DNA of 64,000 nt, from positions 70,043 to 134,042 of the forward strand of contig QANY01002785.1 of the NCBI GenBank assembly GCA_003255025.1, read 5' to 3'. Source of the DNA: Datisca glomerata. Lineage: Eukaryota > Streptophyta > Magnoliopsida > Cucurbitales > Datiscaceae. A model generated the notes under the pieces. The model made no database searches. It had not been told where the DNA came from and saw nothing but the letters and a program-made list of their open reading frames with translations. Both the position numbers and the translations under genes were made by a program. Positions 24,946 to 34,409 of the stretch are shown piece by piece. Within the stretch, counting starts at the first letter, position 1; each line of letters opens with the position of its first letter.

Positions 24946-26200
24946 TATTTATAGTGAAGTAATAATGAAATTAATAAATAAGATTATTTAATTAAAGAGT
25001 TTAATTAATAATATGATTTATTGGAGCTTAAGATTATAGGTCCATAAACCCCAAGTCACTTACATACTACAAAGTCTAGGTGTGAATATTTCACGACATG
25101 AGAAAAGGATTAACTTGGAAAAGGAATTATATTTCTGGGGCAAGTACATAATTATGAGATAATTAAGTGTGATTAATTAATTAAATTATTTATATTAACT
25201 TTTGGAAAACATATATAAATAACTATATTGATTAATTTTTTAATTATCGATAAGTGAGATAGTAAATCTAATTTATGAAATTAGATAATGTTAAATTATT
25301 ATTAGATAATAATTTAAAATTTGAATCAACTAAATTTATTATTTGTAAACTAACAAATTAGTTAGTTGATAAGGATGATCACATAAATTAATTTTGAATT
25401 AACTTATGTCTTGATATATATCTTATTAAATTAAATAATTAATTTATAGAAATTATCACGTGGTCTATTGATTGTCATGTGGCACTATATTAGACGTGCC
25501 ATATCGTAGTGCCACACGACACTATGATACCTCATGGCACACTGCAGTGTCGTGTGGTACTGCAATTGTGTACAGTTGTAGTGGGTTCCACTATAATGGT
25601 AATTTTGTGATTAATTATTATTTTATGTATATCCCTAAAAATATGGAGTGCCAAATATATATATATATATATATTATTCTACTGGCCTCAGTGCTAAGTT
25701 TGTGTGCTAACTACACAGTTTACTATCAGGGTGAAACTTTATGAGATTAAACAGTTAATCGAAAAGCTCTATGAGAATAATCATTGTATTCTCTCAGAGA
25801 TTAGTCTCACAAAATTATTCTCTCTAGATCTCTTGTGATGAGTACATATAGAGATAGAAAAGTGTTCTTGCTATATTCTGCATGCTCACACACGTCCTAG
25901 TGTGTTTGAGGATTGACTTGAAATATCTTGTGCGGATCTCGAAGTTTGTTATTCAGGGGAAAGGAAGATAATTGGTTTGCGAGGATGCTTGACTAGACTA
26001 CAAGAGGTATATTCTATATCCATGTATGTCTTCAATTTAATATATAAATATATAATGGATCCGATTTAAAAGAGTTTTCAATAGAAGTTTTTATTTTAGA
26101 AACTATTGAGTCGCGTTTATTTTCTTTAATCGAAAAAGATTCATTTTTATAATTTTTAAAAGCCCTACGCTTTTGTCACGCGAGCGCCGCGTTTCCAACA
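24946..26200 (+). repeat. Plus-strand LTR fragment of the copia family
   Basis: It begins abruptly at CATATTTATAGTGAAG, matching the middle of the copia-3 LTR (31,150), and ends with the LTR terminus ..CGCGTTTCCAACA. The first roughly 0.7 kb of the LTR is missing. No primer-binding site follows (AAATCTTGAT). It lies opposite in orientation to the copia-2 LTR 2.2 kb away. Confidence 0.8.
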
Positions 26201-26949
26201 AAATCTTGATACGAAAACGTCATTACTTGAGTTTTAAGAGTAATTTTCAGTTTCTTCTATCTCTTTTCTTTGTTATTAGAAGAACTTTTTATGTTCTTGT
26301 GCTATTTTGTTTACTAAATTTATGTAAACACTCTGTTTTTGTGTCAAAACAGAGTGTTTGATGGTGTATGTTTAATCTTAGTTTTCTATTGTACAATTGT
26401 TTATTTGATTTAATTAATTTGGATCATGTTGCTTTTAGGTATTATTTTATAGTTTCTAGATATTTTTTAGGGACTGACTGTTTTGATACTATGTTTATGC
26501 TATTATGCTTATATCATTTTCTGCAGATTTTTGTCATTCCGTTTATATAGTATAAAAGTATATCATGCATAGTATATAATGATATACTCTTTATATATAG
26601 TCATTTATTTCCTTATTGTTAAAATTTTTTAGGTCTGATGGTGATTACTGTAAGCCCTATATCTCTATGAGATAGATTTTATAACAAAACATTGAAATTA
26701 CTAATAAATTCAATCAAGTTTGCAGAGGCTATTGGAAAATTATCACAAAGTACGTAGAATAAAGATCATGAAGATATTTATTTTCATAGGAGCTCACAAA
26801 GCATGAAGATTGAAGATAATGAAGATATTTACTTTCATATAATTTTATTAAGAGCTTTATCATTTTATTCGTCTTTATTAAAACTCAATTTATTTAGGAA
26901 TACATATCCTTAAATTAACTCTCCATCCATAAATAGCCTAACACTAAAA
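26201..26949. other. AT-rich spacer between copia relics
   Basis: Nothing recognisable. Frames up to 62 codons are AT-rich and featureless. A short duplication (ATGAAGATATTTATTTTCAT and a near copy) lies at 26,768-26,840. Confidence 0.5.
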
Positions 26950-28821
26950 TGTTTGGGGTTATGCTCTCAAAGCATGTGTATTAATAGTTTAATATGAAAT
27001 TTAATGGAATTACATTTTTCTTATAATTATTCTTTTAAATTATTGTTGAATAACTTACATAAATATTTAAAAATTCCATATTCATTAATGAGACTGTGAT
27101 CTTGTATTAGTACGAGAGTATTAAGATCATATATAATGAATAATTTAACAGCAACATATTAAAGTATGGAATCTTTAGCGAATGATTGCTAGTACGGTTC
27201 ACTAAGCATTATGAATGCGTACGATCTAGTTTCGGATCATTGATGTAGACAGACATCTTAGTGAATGTACTTTATATAATAAGATTGTATATGAGACCTA
27301 TGTGAATTAATATATTTATTAAATTGCCAGTTATCATAAAGATTTAATTCATATCAATCTGATGATCATATGAAGATCAATCTAAATCCTGAGTAACCAT
27401 GAACTCTTATGCGTCTACTAAATCTTTTGATAAGGTTTGCTTATAAAACAGGCTAGTGACTTTTGTTTTGGAGACTAAGTGATTTCGATGGCTGGGAACA
27501 TGATCTTACAAAATTTAAAATCCAAGCTTTCCTAACGGATCGTATATTGGTTCCCTTAAGTGTTAATTCGAACTAGATGATTATTGAGTTCAAATTTATA
27601 ATAAGATTATAAATTAGTCATTCACTAGTGTTTTAATGGTACTTAACGATCAAGAGGTATTTAGAGGGTAAAATAATAATTTTACCAGCTCTAATTTATG
27701 AACCAATAATTGGAGGATAGAACTACATGAAATGATTATATTAGGGGACTATATGAGAATACTCTGTAAATACATTATATAATCTATAAGTGTGCAACTT
27801 TATATTTATAATGGATTAATAATGGAATTAATAAATAAGATTATTTAATTAAAGAGTTTAATAAATAATCTGGTTTATTAGAGCTTAAGATTATAGGTCC
27901 ATAGTTCCCAAGTCACTTCTATACTCGTTGTCTAGGGAATGAATACTTCAGGACATGAGAAAATGAAAAAATTATAAAAAAAATTATTCTGGGGTAAGAA
28001 CAAAATTATGAAATAATTATGTGTGATTAATTAATTGAGAATTAGTTAATTATTAATTTGTAATTTTTGAAAATTATAAATAAATGATAATATCGATTTG
28101 ATTTTCTGATTATCGATATGTGAGACAAAATATCTAATTTATGAAATTAGATAATTGAAAATTATTATTATATAATAATTAAATTAACTTAGTTTGTTAT
28201 TTTTTAACTAACAGATAAACTAGTTGATTAAGATAATCAGATAAGTTAATTTTGAATTAACTGATATCTAGATATTTATCTGATTAAAATAAATATTTAA
28301 TTTACAGTAATTGCCATGTGTCGATCAATGATTGAGAGTCATAGATCACCATGGATTGATGTAGTGCCACGTGGCACTATAGCAGTAGGCATGTAACACT
28401 GCAGTGCCACACGGCACTACAGTGTGGCGTAACACACAGTACCCTGAGGCACTGCGATGGTTTACGCCAACTGCAATGTTGTGTAGCACTGTAGTTGTTG
28501 ACTGTTATACAGTAGGTCCCACTACATCGGATAATTTGAAATTAAATATTAATTTTTAATTATCTCTGAAAATCTGATGAGCCTAGATATTAAATATATA
28601 TATATTATTCTAATGGCTCTCACGGATGATCAGTTTAGAACTTATTGTTGGTTATTCAATATTGTTAAGAACACAATTAATATCAAGGAAAAAATTTCTC
28701 TACGATTAAAAGTTAATCAAATATCTAAAAAAATATTCATCGCATTTTTATAAAGAATCGTCTCACTAAGGTCCTTCTTAGTAAATCTCTAGATTGCATG
28801 TGTTGAGTACATCTAGAGACG
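26950..28821 (+). repeat. copia-3 5' LTR, truncated
   Basis: Starts TGTTTGGGGTTATGC and matches 30,371-32,150 throughout. It stops after ATCTAGAGAC, about 130-140 bp short of the LTR end. It carries the perfect 18-bp palindrome TAGTGCCACGTGGCACTA at 28,362-28,379 and a TATA-like run at 28,591-28,606. Confidence 0.8.
28362..28520. promoter_or_regulatory. Palindrome cluster with G-box in LTR U3
   Basis: TAGTGCCACGTGGCACTA is a perfect inverted repeat centred on CACGTG, the plant G-box core bound by bZIP and bHLH factors. Imperfect copies follow (GTGCCACACGGCAC and others) to 28,520, about 70-230 bp before the TATA-like run at 28,591. Equivalent clusters occur at 2,834-2,998, 21,685-21,790, 25,475-25,590, 31,690-31,860 and 48,715-48,870. 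A regulatory role is inferred from composition and position. Confidence 0.5.
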
Positions 28822-29900
28822 GAAGCCTATGTTTATAAATACATCAAAGATAAGTTTTATGGCTTCGAGAAAAATGTTGACGAAGCCTATGTTTATAAAT
28901 ACATCAAAGATAAGATAGTGAGTTTCTTAGTTCTTTATGTTGATGATATTCTACTCATTGGGAATGATGTAAAAACTTTGTCAAAAGTTAAGAAGTGGTT
29001 AGCTGAAAAATTTCAAATGAAAGATTTGGGAGAAGCGAGCTATGATTTAGGAATCCAAATCCAAGGGATAGAAAGAACAAGCTCCTGGCACTTTCTCAGG
29101 CATTTTATATTAATAAGGTGCTGGAGAGATTTTCTATGAAGAATTCCAAGAAAGGTCAACTACTGACCAGACATAGATTCCTCTCCAAGGAATAATGTCC
29201 TAAGACACCTCAGAAGGAAGAGGATATGAAAAAGGTTCCCTATGGTTCAGAAGTTGAAAGTCTTATGTATGTCATGTTGTGTACGAGACCAAACATCTGT
29301 TATGCAATGGGAATTGTCAGTCGTTATCAATCGAATCTAGGTTTGGAACATTGGATTACAATAAAGCACATTCTAAAGTATCTTAGGAGAATGAGAAACT
29401 ATATGCTTGTTTATTCAGGTGGAGACTCGAACCCCACTGAATATATTGATTCTGATTTTTAATTAGACAGAGACAGTCGAAAGTCGACATTCGGATCAGC
29501 ATTAACCCTAGGTGGAGGAGCTGTAGTCTATAGAAGTATTAAACAATCCAGCATTATAGATTCCACTATGGAAGCCGATTATATAGTGGCTTGTGAAACT
29601 ACGAAAGAAGCGGTTTGGTTCAGAAAGTTCTATAATGATCTGGAAGTAGTTCTAGATATGGATAATAATTGATCCTATACTGTGATAATAATGGGGCGGT
29701 AGCTAATTCTAAAGAACCGAGGAGTCACAAGAGGGGCAAGCACATATAGAGGAAATATTATCTTATAAGATAGATCCTACATCGAGGGGTTGCGACTGTT
29801 ATGAAGATAGCATCAGAAAAGAACCTGGCTGATCCTTTTATAAAGACACTTCCTATGAAGTCACTTTAAGGGTCACAAGCGTAACATGAGATTGAGAGAA
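28822..29900 (+). pseudogene. copia-3 RT-RNase H remnant
   Basis: Starts inside RT (GFEKNVDEAYVYKYIKDK), keeps YVDDILLIGND at about 28,938-28,970 and the KFQMKDLGEAS segment, then shifts frame near 29,065. 29,226-29,462 continues with the RT-RNase H connection (RPNICYAMGIVSRYQSN, then KYLRRMRNYMLVYSGG). RNase H (29,500-29,880) is out of frame in places (TPMEADYIVACETTKEA-like reading near 29,565). Upstream pol and gag are deleted, so this is not functional. Confidence 0.8.
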
Positions 29901-30449
29901 ATGTCACATTTGCTTTAGGGTAAGTGGGATATTAAAGCATGTACATTGGCATTTTGATATGAAATTTAATGAGGATGAAATTTTTCTTATAATTGTTCTT
30001 TTAAACTTATGGAAGCTGATTATATAGTGGCTTGTGAAGCTGCGAAAAAAGCGATTTGGTTCAGAAGGTTCTATACTGATCTGGAAGTAGTTGTAGATAT
30101 GGACAAGCCACTGATCCTATATTGTGACAATAATGGGGTGGTAGCTAATTCCAAATAACCGAGGAGTCACAAGAAGGGCAAGCACATATAGAGGAAATAT
30201 CATCTTGTAAGAGAGATCCTGCATCGAGGGGATGTGACTGTTATGAAGATAGCGTCAGAAAAGAACCTGGTTGATCCTTTTACAAAGACACATCTTGCGA
30301 AGTCACTTAAGGGTCACATGCGTAACATGAAATTGAGAAAAATGTCACATTTTCTTTATGGCAAGTGGGATCTCAAAGCATGTGCATTGACATTTTGATA
30401 TGAAATTTAATGAGGATGACATTTTTCTTATAATTGTTCTTTTAAATTA
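29568..30449 (+). repeat. 441-bp tandem duplication in copia-3
   Basis: Copies 29,568-30,008 and 30,009-30,449. Each starts ATGGAAGC[CT]GATTATATAG, runs through RNase H and the polypurine tract and ends in the first LTR bases (..TTGTTCTTTTAAA). The copies differ at many sites, so the event is old. Both lack the first 15 or so LTR bases, so that deletion came before the duplication. Confidence 0.85.
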
Positions 30450-32290
30450 TTGTTGAATAATTTATATAAATATCTGAAAATTTCATATTCATTGATGAGA
30501 CTATGATCTTGTATTAGTACGAGAGAATTAAGATCATAGATAATGAATAAAATTATCCATAATATATTAAAGTATGAAATCTTTAATGATTGGTTGCTAG
30601 TACGATTCACTAAGCATTATGAATGCGTATGATCTAGATCCAGATCATTGATGTGGATAGACATCTTAGTGAATGTACTTTATATAATAATATTGCATAT
30701 GATAGAACCGATATGAATTAATATCTTTATTAACTTTTCGTTTATCATCAAGATTTGATTCACATCAATTTGATGATCATTTGTAGATCAGTCTGAATCT
30801 TGAGTAGTCATGAGCTCCTATGCATGTCTACTGGATCTTTTGATTCACTCGTTAAGGTTTGTTTTTAAAACAGGCTAGTGACTTTTATTTTAGAGATTCA
30901 GTGATGTGGATGGTTGGGAACATAATCTTACAAGATTTGGAATCCAAGCTTTCCTAATGGATCGTATATTGGTTCCTTTAAGTGTTTTAATTTTGAAACT
31001 AAATGGTTATTGAGCTCAAATTTATAATATGATTATAAATTAGTCATTCACTAGTGAATTAATGGTATTTAAGGATCAATAGCTAATTAGAAGAGATAAA
31101 ATGATAATTTTGACCAGCTCTAAATACATTCTATAATCTATAAGAGTGTGATTTCATATTTATAGTGGAGTAATAATGAAATTAATAAATAAGATTATTT
31201 AACTAAAAAGTTTAATTAATAAGTTGATTTATCGGAGCTTAAGATTATAGGTCTATGGTCCCCAACTCATCTTTATATTACGCTGTCTAAAGAGTAAATA
31301 TTTTAGGAAAATGACTTAATTGAAAAAGAAATTTTATTATGGGGCAAGTATGTAATTATAATATAATTATATGTGATTAATTAATTATTTATTTGTAATT
31401 TTTAGAAATTATAAATAAATAATAATATCGATTTGATTTGCTAATTATCATATGTGAAACAAAGCATCTAATTTATGAAATTAGATAGTTGAAAATTATT
31501 ATTAGATAATAATTAAATCAACTTAGTTTTTTATTTTTTGAACTAAGAGATAAACTAGTGGATTGAGATAATCAGATAAGCTAATTTTGAATTAACTTAT
31601 ATCTAGATATTTATCTGATTAAAATAAAATTTAATTTATAATAATTACCACGTGTCGATCAATGATTGAGAATCATTGATCACCATGGACTGTTGTAGTG
31701 TCACGTGGCACTACAGAAGTAGGCGTGTCACACTGTAGCGCCACAAAACAGTGTAGTGTGACATAACACACAGTGTCATGACGCACTGCGATGGTTTACG
31801 CCAACTACAATGTTGTGTCGCACTGCAGTTGTGCACTGTTATACAGTAGGTCCCACTACATCGGACAATTTGAAATCAAATATTAATTTTTAATTATCTC
31901 TGAAAAATCTGATGAGCCTAGATATTAAATATAGATGTTATTCTAATGGCTCTCAGGGCTGATCAATTTAGAACTGATTGTTGGTTATTCAATATTGTTA
32001 AGAACATAATTGATCTCAGCGAGAAATTTTCTCTACGATTAAAAGCTAATCAAGTCTCTAAAAGGAATATTCGTTGCGTTCTTTTAGAGAATCGTCACAC
32101 TAAAGTCATTCTTAGTAAGTCTCTAGATCTCACCTGTTGAGTACATCTAGAGACCATTTTTATTTGGAAATTGTAGCGGTGCGCAAGTTTTTGTTTTATA
32201 GAAAAGATTTGATCTTTATTAAAAGTTAAAAAAAAATAAAATGCCACAATCCTACATGCTTCCGCCACACACGCGCTGCAGTTACCAACA
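30371..32290 (+). repeat. copia-3 3' LTR
   Basis: About 1.92 kb, ending ..GCAGTTACCAACA. The 5' terminus (TGTTTGGGGTTATGC) is missing: the polypurine tract AAGTGGGAT joins TCTCAAAGCATG directly. The palindrome cluster is at 31,690-31,860. The last part (32,150-32,290) is unlike the other LTR ends apart from the terminal CCAACA. Confidence 0.8.
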
Positions 32291-32980
32291 AAACATGCGT
32301 AACTGTTGCTCGCGCAATTTAAAACCGAATAAATGAAACGGTGTGTTTAAATGGAAAGAGAAAACCCAAGAAACACAAAATAAAAAACTGAACAGATGCA
32401 CTCCCCAATCATTGACACATGTATAAAACTAATAATCTAAATCGCCTGATTACAACTACACGAACCATCAACTCAAGCCCTTCTACATTTTGAAACAGAA
32501 CCCAAGTATACCCACAACTCCACAATCCATTGATCTGACCTCCACAACATCACGAACACAAAGAAAGATAAACTCTGACTAGAATCCATAAAGCAAATAC
32601 TAAGCTTCAGATCCAATAACCATTATGCAAACAACATGTATGAAAAAACTCTATACATTTTACTAGAGGTGTAGAAAATAGTTACTAGATTTAGAATGAA
32701 ATTTTGAGTACAACTATATGCAAGTTGACATTAACATCAAAGCTTCAAGGCCAACAAGAAAAAGGCTTCAAGGACTCATGTGTTCGGACACTTGCTCGAC
32801 ATTGACATCAAAACTTCCCTTCACAACTACTGATGCATCTAGTTAGAAGGCGGTGTCAAAATATAGGGAAAACTGATAGAGTATGTTTTAACATAGATGA
32901 AAATGTGATAAACTTTAGACTAAAAGAATCTGTTCTAGTGACTGGGCTGAATTGTGTTGAATATCCTTTCATTTGCATAG
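32291..32980. other. Spacer, nothing recognised
   Basis: No frame of note on either strand. Words such as CACGAACACAAAGAAAGATA give no clue to class. Confidence 0.4.
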
Positions 32981-32984
32981 GCAG

Positions 32985-33146
32985 GATGCCAACGGGGAAG
33001 TGAGGGAAGTCATCTTCCCTGGAGTAAAATCAATTACAAGGAAAAACCTTACATTCTCCTTCAATGTAATGCAAGGAGCCAAAGAAGAATACAAGTTGAA
33101 AATGACAAAACTCTACTTCTTGGAAAATTTTCTACTGGGAATGTAA
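32985..33146 (+). other. Exon-like open frame, unrecognised
   Basis: After a possible 3' splice site (TTTGCATAGGCAG) the frame reads DANGEVREVIFPGVKSI, then NLTFSFNVMQGAKEEYKL, and ends at TAA 33,144-33,146. The composition is more protein-like than the surroundings. It may be the last exon of a truncated or captured gene. No upstream exon was found, and an alternative frame is also open. Confidence 0.25.
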
Positions 33147-34409
33147 GAGTGTAGGCCTAAAAGGAACCAAACCGATTCACTTTGATCAGTTAATTATGAT
33201 TTATGGTTCGGTTTAGTTCAATAAACAATAGTATCGAAGTTTAAGTTTCATTCACTTTGTGGATAATTATGTAATCGGTTTTAACCAACCAATCAAATAA
33301 GTTTTGTCTAATTATATACACACAACTCAAAAACCCGGCTAACCTCACTCACGCCTCGGAACTTCACATTCTTCCTCTCAGACTGCTTCAACTCCACTCA
33401 GGCCCGAAGGCTTCAACTCTCAGTCTTCTCTCTCAAGCACAAGCCTCTTCCTCTCACCTACATACCAACATGGTTAATTCCATATGCATCGTCGTCGTTC
33501 TCAACCGCGCCTGAATTCTCAATCTCTCTCTCTCTCTCTCTCTCTATGTATATATATCTCTTTCTCTCTCTCAAGCTCGTCTCAGTCTCTTTCTCTCACG
33601 TCCATTTCAACATTTTTCTCAGAAACTCTAAGCTCAAACTCACGCATTCAGAAAATCGGAGGCCAAAGCTCTATATTTCTCATGTTTCAGAGTTTTTGTC
33701 TCACTCTCAAGATCGAAGGTCCCTATTTTCATGGTTTGCATGTTAGATTTAGGGTTTTGAGTTAATTTAGGGATTTGTTTGTATGGAGAGGAGTCCAAAA
33801 GTCTAGTTATTTATTGAAAATTTTAGGGAATCTTTGGTGGCTATCTTCCTCTCTCTAATCTCTATTGAGTTACTGTATTTTGCTTATTATTGAAAGGTTT
33901 CAGAAGATTTGTTTTTTTTATGTAATGGAAGCTTTAGAGATTTTGGAGATTCCAAGTTTTTGGGGATTTCGTAGTTTTGTCACCGTAGAACGGATTACAC
34001 CGAACCCATCAATCTGGTTCTTTAGAACCGGTTTGATCAACCGATCGAAGGAAACCGTACACACCCTAACATATAATTTCGGGCTTGAGTCGGGTTTGGA
34101 TACTTCTTTCGTTCCTACCCTTTTCTCTTTTCTAGTATCGTTCTTTTCATTTGTTCCGAACTGCGCCTGTTTCTTTCTCCCTGTAAGTGGGTTAAAGTTC
34201 GCTTCTTTTATTCATCTACAATTTTTTCTCTACTTCTGCTTCTTCTTTACTATGCGGGTAAAAGGGCCAAAGCTTTCTCGTGAAAATAAATATTTTTTGT
34301 CCTTGGCGTTGGGTTAAATTAGCAGCTACCTAATCTGGAGTTTTTGCTTTTGTGCTATAGATTTATAACCGGTGCAGCTGATCCTTGAGTTTTCTCCGCT
34401 GAAGCTTTT
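33147..34409 (+). promoter_or_regulatory. Upstream and 5' leader region of CBP20
   Basis: No supported coding exon. TATATAC near 33,314 is a weak TATA candidate. 33,360-33,620 is rich in CT and TC repeats ((TC)n at about 33,521-33,546), a common composition of plant 5' leaders. A short upstream frame starting at ATG 33,471 ends after about 15 codons. The 150-codon frame at 33,865-34,317 has no domain features and I treat it as chance. Transcription start not determined. Confidence 0.4.

Larger units (their letters stand above)
26950..32290 (+). mobile_element. copia-3: internally deleted Ty1/copia element
   Basis: Plus-strand element. It has a 5' LTR (26,950-28,821) truncated at its 3' end, then a direct jump into RT (28,822), RNase H, a 441-bp tandem duplication, polypurine tract and 3' LTR (30,371-32,290). 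Gag, protease, integrase and most of RT are deleted, as is the primer site. The outer ends TGTTTGGGG and ..TTACCAACA are intact, but the flanks (TAAAA left, AAACA right) give no convincing target duplication. Confidence 0.8.

Noticed and set aside
26945..32295. Target site duplication for copia-3
   Set aside because: TAAAA on the left and AAACA on the right do not match beyond A-richness.
33865..34317. 150-codon plus-strand frame before CBP20
   Set aside because: Phe/Leu/Ser-rich translation of T-rich DNA with no domain; it lies in the leader region of CBP20 and has no splice or homology support.
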